Assembly: GCA_012798935.1 (NCBI GenBank)
Contig: JAAZMG010000035.1
Location: forward strand, 1 to 9,229
Origin: Tissierellia bacterium
Lineage (GTDB): Bacteria; Bacillota; Clostridia; Tissierellales; Tepidimicrobiaceae
Length of the DNA stretch: 9,229 nucleotides
Direction: 5' to 3'
Positions 1 through 4,863 of this stretch are shown one piece after another. The position numbers and the translations under genes were made by a program. Position 1 is the stretch's first letter, and each line of letters starts with the position of its first letter. The notes beneath the pieces were generated by a model, which saw nothing but the letters and a program-made list of their open reading frames with translations, was not told where the DNA came from and did not search any database.

Positions 1-44
1 CATCTTCATATCCACAAATAAAAAGATTCACAAGCTCTTTGTTA

Positions 45-65
45 TGTGGATAATTTTGTTGATAT
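45..65. repeat. 21-bp direct repeat, copy 1 (DnaA box plus TGTTGATAT)
   Basis: This segment is identical over 21 bp to 362-382. It begins with a perfect reverse-strand DnaA box (TGTGGATAA, 45-53), then TTT, then TGTTGATAT (57-65). The second element resembles a degraded DnaA box. The flanking bases differ, so the conserved block is sharply bounded. Confidence 0.9.
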
Positions 66-128
66 AAATTCTTATTTTTGATATTATTAAATAAGCATGT
101 TGATATATTTTTTATTTAAATATTCTTT

Positions 129-164
129 ACTTATACACAATTTGTGGATAAATTGTGTATAAGT
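129..164. repeat. Palindrome of DnaA boxes (15-bp arms, 6-bp centre)
   Basis: The left arm ACTTATACACAATTT (129-143) is the exact reverse complement of the right arm (150-164), with GTGGAT between them. Each arm holds a TTATACACA box (131-139 on +, 154-162 on -). A third box, TTATCCACA, runs on the - strand across the centre (143-151). The three boxes lie within 32 bp. This would give a symmetric DnaA-binding unit or a cruciform; which of these applies cannot be told from sequence. Confidence 0.92.
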
Positions 165-216
165 CAGTATTTTGTTTTTTACTTTTAAACTCAATGCTTT
201 GATTTTACAAGCTTTA

Positions 217-225
217 TTATCCACA
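217..225 (+). promoter_or_regulatory. DnaA box
   Basis: Perfect TTATCCACA on the + strand, isolated from the other boxes by 50-80 bp on each side. Confidence 0.85.
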
Positions 226-302
226 TTTGTTTTATATATAACCTTGTTAATAAATTATACCTAGCATATCCTAAGTGCAAATAAACACAACTTGTTAATA
301 GC

Positions 303-311
303 TTATCCACA
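303..311 (+). promoter_or_regulatory. DnaA box
   Basis: Perfect TTATCCACA on the + strand, about 100 bp upstream of the likely dnaA -10 element. It could contribute to DnaA autoregulation (inference). Confidence 0.85.
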
Positions 312-361
312 ATTATTATACCAAATTTAATTTAAAATATAAGTTTTACTTTTGTATTTTT

Positions 362-382
362 TGTGGATAATTTTGTTGATAT
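362..382. repeat. 21-bp direct repeat, copy 2 (DnaA box plus TGTTGATAT)
   Basis: Exact second copy of 45-65. Its reverse-strand DnaA box (362-370) lies about 40 bp upstream of the TATAAT at 410-415, so DnaA bound here would sit at the upstream edge of the likely dnaA promoter. Confidence 0.9.
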
Positions 383-387
383 TTTTA

Positions 388-415
388 TTCTTTAGTTATA
401 AACAAACTATATAAT
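388..415 (+). promoter_or_regulatory. Likely dnaA promoter
   Basis: A perfect -10 hexamer TATAAT lies at 410-415. The best -35 at standard spacing is the weak TTCTTT at 388-393 (16 bp apart). Transcription would start near 421-423, leaving a leader of about 30 nt before the dnaA start at 453 and including its ribosome binding site. The poor -35 lowers confidence, and the DnaA box just upstream makes autoregulation plausible. Confidence 0.5.
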
Positions 416-436
416 GGTTATAATTTACAATAAAAT

Positions 437-442
437 AGGAGG
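437..442 (+). promoter_or_regulatory. dnaA ribosome binding site (decides the start)
   Basis: AGGAGG at 437-442 is 10 nt before ATG 453. An in-frame ATG at 414 overlaps the likely -10 element and has no Shine-Dalgarno sequence, so 453 is preferred. Confidence 0.85.
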
Positions 443-452
443 ATCGTATAGA

Positions 453-1790
453 ATGGTTTCAAATTTAGATAATACCTGGAACGAGGTTTTAAATTTAATA
501 AAGGTAGAATTAACAGAAGTAAGTTTTAATACTTGGCTTAAAACCATTAAACCTATTACTATTACAGAAGATAGGTTTCTTCTTGCTGCCCCAAATGAAT
601 TTACAAGAGGTATTTTAGAAGGTAGATACTTAAATCTAATAAAAAATGCAGTAACTCAAACTACAGGAGAGGAATATATTATTCAGTTTACAATTCCTGG
701 AGAAGAAATAATTGCGAATGTTGGACAATCTATATCTATAGATAATAGTATAGAAAATAATCAAAGATCTCAGCTAAATCCTAAGTATACCTTCGATACT
801 TTTGTTATTGGAAATAGTAATAGATTTGCCCATGCCGCTTCTTTAGCAGTAGCAGAAGCTCCAGCTCAAGCATATAATCCTCTCTTCATCTATGGTGGTG
901 TAGGCCTAGGAAAAACTCATTTAATGCATGCTATTGGACATTACATACTTAGTCAAGGCTATGAATCTAATGTAGTATATGTATCATCAGAAAAATTTAC
1001 CAATGAATTGATAAATTCTATTAGAGATGATAGAAATAATGAGTTTAGGAATAAGTATAGAAATGTTGATGTGTTATTAGTAGATGATATTCAGTTTATA
1101 GCTGGTAAAGAAAGTACTCAGGAGGAATTTTTCCACACATTTAATGCTTTACATGAAGCTAATAAACAAATAATAATTTCTAGTGACAGGCCTCCAAAGG
1201 AAATACCTACTCTAGAAGATAGACTAAGATCTAGATTTGAGTGGGGTTTAATAGCAGATATACAAGCACCAGATTTAGAAACAAGAATTGCCATACTTAA
1301 GAAAAAAGCAAAAATTGAAAATATTAATGTGCCAAATGATGTTATGTTATATATTGCAACAAAAATTAAATCAAACATTAGAGAGTTAGAAGGAGCATTG
1401 ATAAGGATTGTTGCCTATTCATCTCTAACAAATAAAGAAATAACTGTAGAACTAGCTGAGGAAGCTTTAAAAGATATTATTTCTAATAATAAACCTAGAC
1501 AAATAACAACAGATTTAATCAAAAACATAATATCAAAAAACTTTAATATAAAAATGGAGGATTTTAATTCAAAAAAGAGAACTAGGGCAATTGCTTATCC
1601 AAGACAAATAGCCATGTATTTAACGAGAGAACTAACAGATCTTTCATTGCCCAAAATTGGTGATGAATTTGGAGGAAGAGATCATACAACTGTAATACAT
1701 GCTTACGACAAAATTGAGTCTGAAATAAAAGAAAGTGATGAATTTAAAAATAAGATAGATGAATTGGTTAAAGAAATAAAAGGAGAATAA
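453..1790 (+). CDS. dnaA: Chromosomal replication initiator protein DnaA
   Basis: DnaA binds DnaA boxes at oriC, assembles an ATP-dependent filament, opens the duplex and recruits helicase. The 445-aa product has the usual family length. Domain I occupies about residues 1-80 and a short variable linker about 85-110. The AAA+ core holds Walker A GGVGLGKT (148-155), Walker B with DD at 211-212, sensor I IISSDRPP (241-248), the arginine finger in LRSRF (R261) and sensor II R310 in SNIRELEGAL. The initiator-specific motif reads EKFTNELINSIRDD, with I190 at the position reported to contact DnaA-trios in B. subtilis. Domain IV ends in the signature GGRDHTTVIHA (407-417). The ATG at 453 fits family N-termini (MVSNLDNTWNEVL) and has a good ribosome binding site; starting at 414 would add 13 atypical residues. 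The gene lies between the two halves of oriC. Nothing appears missing. Confidence 0.98.
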   Translation: MVSNLDNTWNEVLNLIKVELTEVSFNTWLKTIKPITITEDRFLLAAPNEFTRGILEGRYLNLIKNAVTQTTGEEYIIQFTIPGEEIIANVGQSISIDNSIENNQRSQLNPKYTFDTFVIGNSNRFAHAASLAVAEAPAQAYNPLFIYGGVGLGKTHLMHAIGHYILSQGYESNVVYVSSEKFTNELINSIRDDRNNEFRNKYRNVDVLLVDDIQFIAGKESTQEEFFHTFNALHEANKQIIISSDRPPKEIPTLEDRLRSRFEWGLIADIQAPDLETRIAILKKKAKIENINVPNDVMLYIATKIKSNIRELEGALIRIVAYSSLTNKEITVELAEEALKDIISNNKPRQITTDLIKNIISKNFNIKMEDFNSKKRTRAIAYPRQIAMYLTRELTDLSLPKIGDEFGGRDHTTVIHAYDKIESEIKESDEFKNKIDELVKEIKGE

Positions 1791-1813
1791 CTAACAATAA
1801 TTGTGAGTATGTA

Positions 1814-1835
1814 TGTTAATAATTTGTTAATAATT
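1814..1835. repeat. Tandem 11-bp repeat in the dnaA-dnaN gap
   Basis: TGTTAATAATT occurs twice head to tail (1814-1824 and 1825-1835), 23 bp after the dnaA stop. TTGTTAATA also appears at 244-252 and 292-300 in the upstream origin half. The octamer TGTTAATA recurs inside genes of this AT-rich genome, so only the tandem arrangement is notable. No function can be assigned. Confidence 0.7.
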
Positions 1836-1837
1836 AA

Positions 1838-1857
1838 ATAAAATAAATTTATTTTAT
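1838..1857. repeat. AT-only 20-bp perfect palindrome
   Basis: Positions 1838-1857 form a perfect palindrome centred on AAATTT and made only of A and T. It lies between the dnaA stop and the unwinding region. It has no GC stem and no following T-run, so it is a poor terminator. It could be easily melted DNA or a protein-binding site. Confidence 0.7.
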
Positions 1858-1861
1858 CTGG

Positions 1862-1870
1862 TGGGGATAA
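1862..1870 (-). promoter_or_regulatory. Degenerate DnaA box
   Basis: TGGGGATAA on the + strand reads TTATCCCCA on the - strand, one mismatch from TTATCCACA. It lies in the dnaA-dnaN gap, about 85 bp before the box next to the DnaA-trios. Confidence 0.5.
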
Positions 1871-1954
1871 CTTCAGTATTATTAAGTAGTTATTATATAA
1901 GTATCAACAGTTTATTAAATCCATTAAATTGCTAATTCTATATTCTAAACATAG

Positions 1955-1963
1955 TTATTCACA
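1955..1963 (+). promoter_or_regulatory. DnaA box next to the DnaA-trios
   Basis: TTATTCACA matches the TTATNCACA consensus. It lies 12 nt before the first DnaA-trio, with a locally GC-richer spacer ending AAGTCC. This is the position of the box that loads DnaA onto the trios in the described basal unwinding system. Confidence 0.8.
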
Positions 1964-1975
1964 TACTAACAAGTC

Positions 1976-2003
1976 CTACTACTATTACTACTATATAATA
2001 TAT
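1976..2003. other. DnaA-trio array and AT-rich unwinding site (basal unwinding system)
   Basis: Six consecutive triplets on the + strand read CTA CTA CTA TTA CTA CTA (1976-1993). The complementary strand therefore reads 3'-GAT GAT GAT AAT GAT GAT-5', the DnaA-trio pattern on which a DnaA filament grows during strand opening. An AT-only tract follows (1994-2003), the expected site of first melting. The order box, GC-richer spacer, trios, AT tract resembles the B. subtilis dnaA-dnaN region. A TATAAT at 1994-1999 inside the tract could also act as a dnaN -10, but I see no convincing -35. Confidence 0.88.
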
Positions 2004-2033
2004 TCTTCTTTATCTATAACAATCATAAATAAA

Positions 2034-2039
2034 AGGAGG
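2034..2039 (+). promoter_or_regulatory. dnaN ribosome binding site (decides a TTG start)
   Basis: AGGAGG at 2034-2039 within AAAAGGAGGT lies 9 nt before TTG 2049. The next in-frame start upstream (TTG 1929) would translate through the DnaA-trio array and has no such site. Confidence 0.88.
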
Positions 2040-2048
2040 TATTATCAA

Positions 2049-3155
2049 TTGAGAATAGAAATAAATCAAAGAAGTTTAGCTAATCATATTAATATAGTAC
2101 AAAAAGGTATATCTTCAAGAACTACATTGCAAATATTAGATGGGATACTATTAGAAACAGTTAACGGAAAATTAAAGTTAACTGCTACAGATTTAGAAAT
2201 TGGGATAGAAACCTATGTAGATTGTAATATAATTGAAGAAGGTAGTATTGTTGTAAATTCTAGGATCTTTGGGGATATAATTAAAAAACTACCTGATTCC
2301 AATATTAACATTTTAGTAAAAGATAACAATATCAATATAAACTGTGAAAATTCAGAATTTAACATACTAGGTAATGGAGCTAATGAATACCCTGAACTAC
2401 CTACTATAGTAAATCAAAATTCTTTTAGTATGCCTGTAGATCTATTTAAATCTGCTATTAGACAAACTGTATTTGCTACAACTCAAGATGAAACTAGGCC
2501 AATTCTTACAGGAGTATTGTTAGAAGTGGATAGAGGTATGGGTTCTTTCGTAGCTTTAGATGGATATAGATTAGCTCTTAAGAATATACCTATTGATTCA
2601 AAAGAAGATGTGAAAATAGTAATACCAGGGAGGGTATTAGGTGAATTAAATAAAATACTTGAAGATGATGAAAAAGAGCTAATAATAACTATAGCTCCAG
2701 GTCATGTAATATTTAATATAGGAGAAACTTTAGTATTTTCTAGACTGTTAGAAGGACAGTTTTTAAATTATAAAGATATTATAAGAAAAGACCATAAAAC
2801 TAAAATAGTAGTAGATAGAAAGGCATTCCAAGATAGTTTAGAAAGAGCCTCATTATTAACAAAAGAAGAAAAAGCGAATTTGATTAAGTTAAATTTAATG
2901 GATGACCAAATTATAATAAAATCAAATTCCGAAATAGGTAATGTTCATGAACAAATTTCATCAGAGCATGAGGGAGATATAATCAATATTGCATTTAATT
3001 CCAAATATATTATTGATGGAATAAAGGTAATAGATGCAGAAGAGATAGAGCTTTATTTTATGGGAAGTTTAAATCCATGTATAATAAAGCCGGTAAGTGA
3101 CGACAACTATACTTACTTAGTATTGCCTGTACGATTAGCTCAGGAGGATTATTAA
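2049..3155 (+). CDS. dnaN: DNA polymerase III beta subunit (sliding clamp)
   Basis: DnaN dimerises into a ring around DNA and tethers the replicative polymerase; it also docks ligase, mismatch-repair and translesion proteins. The 368-aa product fits the family length and has three repeated clamp domains, about residues 1-122, 128-248 and 250-368. Recognisable blocks are ATDLEIGI (46-53), RPILTGVLLEV (150-160), ALDGYRLAL (169-177), SRLLEGQFLNY (231-241) and the C-terminal YLVLPVRL (356-363), which helps form the partner-binding pocket. The start is TTG at 2049, giving MRIEINQRSL, the usual N-terminus, behind a strong Shine-Dalgarno. The open frame extends upstream to 1929, but that part encodes a run of six tyrosines from the trio array and is not clamp sequence. 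The stop codon abuts the yaaA start with no gap. Confidence 0.97.
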   Translation: MRIEINQRSLANHINIVQKGISSRTTLQILDGILLETVNGKLKLTATDLEIGIETYVDCNIIEEGSIVVNSRIFGDIIKKLPDSNINILVKDNNININCENSEFNILGNGANEYPELPTIVNQNSFSMPVDLFKSAIRQTVFATTQDETRPILTGVLLEVDRGMGSFVALDGYRLALKNIPIDSKEDVKIVIPGRVLGELNKILEDDEKELIITIAPGHVIFNIGETLVFSRLLEGQFLNYKDIIRKDHKTKIVVDRKAFQDSLERASLLTKEEKANLIKLNLMDDQIIIKSNSEIGNVHEQISSEHEGDIINIAFNSKYIIDGIKVIDAEEIELYFMGSLNPCIIKPVSDDNYTYLVLPVRLAQEDY

Positions 3156-3365
3156 ATGAAGGAAATAGAAATTAATACGGATACTATAAAATTAGACCAA
3201 TTGCTAAAGTTTGCTGGAATTGCTCAAACTGGTGGTCAAGGTAAATTGATTATAGAAGAAGGAATAGTTAAAGTAAATGGGAAAACCGTTAAAAAAAGAG
3301 GTAAAAAGATAAAAAGGGGCGACTTTATAGAAATAAAAGACATAGATAAATTTATTGTGATATAA
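3156..3365 (+). CDS. yaaA: S4-domain RNA-binding protein YaaA
   Basis: This small 69-aa protein belongs to the S4-domain YaaA/YbcJ-like family that sits between dnaN and recF in many Firmicutes. The S4 fold is seen in KLDQLLKFAGIAQTGGQGK (12-30), then an IIEEGIVKVNGKTVKKRGKKIKRGD segment typical of the RNA-binding loop, then a closing strand FIEIK. The protein is lysine-rich, as expected for RNA binding. Ribosome-related roles have been proposed for the family, but the exact function is not shown here. The ATG directly follows the dnaN TAA, and its ribosome binding site CAGGAGG (3141-3147) lies inside the dnaN coding sequence, so translation is probably coupled to dnaN. I found no second domain or extension. 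Confidence 0.93.
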   Translation: MKEIEINTDTIKLDQLLKFAGIAQTGGQGKLIIEEGIVKVNGKTVKKRGKKIKRGDFIEIKDIDKFIVI

Positions 3366-3388
3366 TGAAATAGGTTTATACAATAAAA

Positions 3389-3409
3389 CCTCAACCTTTT
3401 TGGTTGAGG
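3389..3409. terminator. Stem-loop between yaaA and recF, possible antisense-direction terminator
   Basis: A perfect 8-bp stem CCTCAACC/GGTTGAGG encloses a TTTTT loop. On the + strand the stem is followed by ATATTTATGAC, not a T-run, so termination of the dnaN-yaaA transcript would be weak. Read on the - strand the stem is followed by TTTTATTG, a better intrinsic-terminator tail, so it may stop antisense transcripts. It could instead stabilise or mark processing of the mRNA. It is the only clear hairpin in the operon and lies in its largest gap (84 nt). Confidence 0.4.
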
Positions 3410-3449
3410 ATATTTATGACTTAAGAAGTATTTTTGAGAGGTGCTTTAG

Positions 3450-4556
3450 TTGAATATAGAAAGTATTAAACTTATAAACTTTAGGAATTACAACAGTTTA
3501 AATATAAGTCTAAATAAGGAAACAAATGTGTTTATTGGGAAGAATGCCCAAGGGAAAACTAATCTTTTAGAATCTATATATATGTGTGCTACGGGTAGAT
3601 CTTTTAGAACTAACAGGGATAAAGAAATAATTAACTTAAATAAAAACCAAGCTTATGTAGGGGCTAAAATTAAAGTGGATAAAGCTGAAAAATTTATAGA
3701 AATAAAAATGGAAAGAAATAAACAGAAAAGGATTCGTGTTAATAAAATCGAATTAAAAAATTTTAAGGAATTGTATAGTGGACTAAATGTAGTGGTCTTT
3801 TCTCCAGATGACTTAAAACTTATAAAAGACGGACCAGGGGAAAGAAGAAGTTTTTTGGACATGAGTATTTCTCAAATAAAGCCTGTCTATAAACATAATA
3901 TAAATAGATACAATAAAATCTTATTCCAAAGAAACAATTTACTAAAGTCCAATAAAAAAAAATCTGACATTTTAAACTTATTGGAAATATTTGATTTGCA
4001 ACTTGCAAAAATTGGAACAGAAATTATCATATCAAGAAATGTTTTTATAGAAGAACTATCAAAAATCGCAGAGGAGATTCATAAGAAATTAACATTAGAA
4101 AAGGAAAAATTGACTTTAAACTATATTTCTAATGTTAATTTTATGGAGCAAAATAAGGATATTATAGAAAAAGATTTTTTGACCAAATTAAAATTAAATA
4201 CAAAGAAAGATTTATTTTTGGGTACTACAGAAATTGGACCTCATAGGGATGATATAGAAATAAAAACAAATAATATAGATGCTAGAACTTTTGCTTCCCA
4301 AGGCCAGCAAAGAACTATAGTTTTATCTATAAAGCTATCTGAAGTAGAGATAATAAAATTAGATAGGGGTAATTATCCTGTTATTTTATTAGATGATGTT
4401 TTTTCCGAACTAGATGAGGAGAGGAGGAAATATTTAACTATGTCTTTTAATGGGAAGCAGACAATAATTACCTCAACAGATGTTATTGATTTAGTTGATA
4501 TGGAGGGAAAGAATAAATCCATATTTTATATAGAAAATGGGAATATACTACAATAA
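3450..4556 (+). CDS. recF: DNA replication and repair protein RecF
   Basis: RecF is an SMC-like ATPase that, with RecO and RecR, helps load RecA at single-strand gaps and stalled forks. The 368-aa product has family length and all ATPase motifs: Walker A GKNAQGKT (30-37), the GPHRDD block (263-268), the ABC signature region FASQGQQRT (281-289) and Walker B VILLDDVFSELD (311-322) with D315 and D316. The N-terminal MNIESIKLINFRNY is typical. The start is TTG at 3450, with GAGAGGTG (3436-3443) ending 6 nt before it; no ATG nearby gives a better N-terminus. The gene follows the only sizeable gap in the dnaN-gyrA run, but I see no convincing promoter there, so read-through from upstream is likely. 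Confidence 0.97.
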   Translation: MNIESIKLINFRNYNSLNISLNKETNVFIGKNAQGKTNLLESIYMCATGRSFRTNRDKEIINLNKNQAYVGAKIKVDKAEKFIEIKMERNKQKRIRVNKIELKNFKELYSGLNVVVFSPDDLKLIKDGPGERRSFLDMSISQIKPVYKHNINRYNKILFQRNNLLKSNKKKSDILNLLEIFDLQLAKIGTEIIISRNVFIEELSKIAEEIHKKLTLEKEKLTLNYISNVNFMEQNKDIIEKDFLTKLKLNTKKDLFLGTTEIGPHRDDIEIKTNNIDARTFASQGQQRTIVLSIKLSEVEIIKLDRGNYPVILLDDVFSELDEERRKYLTMSFNGKQTIITSTDVIDLVDMEGKNKSIFYIENGNILQ

Positions 4557-4569
4557 AGGGGTAGATCCA

Positions 4570-4851
4570 ATGTTTTTACACATAGGTGGGAATATTACTA
4601 TATTAGAAAAAGATATAGTTGCTATAATAGATGAGAGAAGTGTTAATAGTTCAAAGATTACAAAAGAATTTATTAACAATATGGTAGAAAATGGTCTTTT
4701 ATATGATGGGGATGTTAATAATATAAAAACATATATAATTACCTGTGTTAAAAATGAAAGTAGAAAAGATATTAGACAATATGGTTTATATGCGTCTAGC
4801 ATTTCATCTAAGACTTTATTTAAAAGAACTAAAGATATAGAAACTAGATAG
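4570..4851 (+). CDS. remB: RemB-like DUF370 regulator (YaaB)
   Basis: This 93-aa protein matches the DUF370/RemB (YaaB) family found between recF and gyrB in many Firmicutes. The diagnostic N-terminus MFLHIGGNITILEKDIVAIID (1-21) is followed by a helical KITKEFINNM segment and a C-terminal YASSISSKTLFKR (74-86), all typical. In B. subtilis, RemA and RemB activate biofilm-matrix genes, and RemA binds DNA. For this organism the regulatory role is inferred from family only. The product is slightly longer than B. subtilis RemB (about 81 aa), with a charged tail KDIETR. ATG 4570 is preferred because AAAGGGG (4555-4561) sits 8 nt upstream and the HIGG motif follows directly; a further in-frame ATG at 4537 overlaps recF and adds unrelated residues. 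It lies 13 nt after recF and 12 nt before gyrB. Confidence 0.9.
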   Translation: MFLHIGGNITILEKDIVAIIDERSVNSSKITKEFINNMVENGLLYDGDVNNIKTYIITCVKNESRKDIRQYGLYASSISSKTLFKRTKDIETR

Positions 4852-4855
4852 GAGG
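4850..4855 (+). promoter_or_regulatory. gyrB ribosome binding site (supports a GTG start)
   Basis: AGGAGG overlaps the last two bases of the remB TAG stop and lies 8 nt before GTG 4864, which suggests remB-gyrB translational coupling. Confidence 0.85.
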
Positions 4856-4863
4856 TCAGATAA

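Larger units (their letters stand above)
1..413. other. oriC: Replication origin, upstream part (oriC, DnaA-box cluster)
   Basis: This gene-free, very AT-rich stretch precedes dnaA. I count eight sites that match TTATNCACA exactly or with one mismatch. On the + strand they are 8-16 (one mismatch, first base A), 131-139 (TTATACACA), 217-225 and 303-311 (both TTATCCACA). On the - strand they are 45-53, 143-151 and 362-370 (TTATCCACA) and 154-162 (TTATACACA). This density is far above chance, and a cluster upstream of dnaA is the known layout of the left half of a bipartite Firmicute oriC. Boxes close to dnaA may also let DnaA repress its own promoter; that is inference. No rpmH or other flanking gene is visible at the left edge, so the origin may extend beyond the window. 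Confidence 0.93.

Noticed and set aside
414..452. Alternative dnaA start at ATG 414
   Set aside because: It overlaps the likely -10 element, has no Shine-Dalgarno and adds 13 residues unlike DnaA N-termini. ATG 453 has AGGAGG at a suitable distance.
1..452. A hidden small gene, RNA or CRISPR-like array in the upstream region
   Set aside because: Its repeats are DnaA boxes and their variants with irregular spacing. I saw no plausible coding frame with a ribosome binding site and no structured RNA beyond the box palindrome.
1118..1378. Open frame on the - strand inside dnaA (86 aa)
   Set aside because: It is wholly antisense to conserved DnaA core motifs, has no recognisable domain, and mirrors the codon pattern of dnaA.
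1994..1999. dnaN promoter using TATAAT inside the AT-rich tract
   Set aside because: There is no -35 hexamer at suitable spacing, and the hexamer is expected by chance in an AT-only unwinding tract, so it is noted but not listed as a promoter.
4537..4569. Alternative remB start at ATG 4537
   Set aside because: It lies inside recF without a good ribosome binding site, and the family N-terminus begins at ATG 4570.
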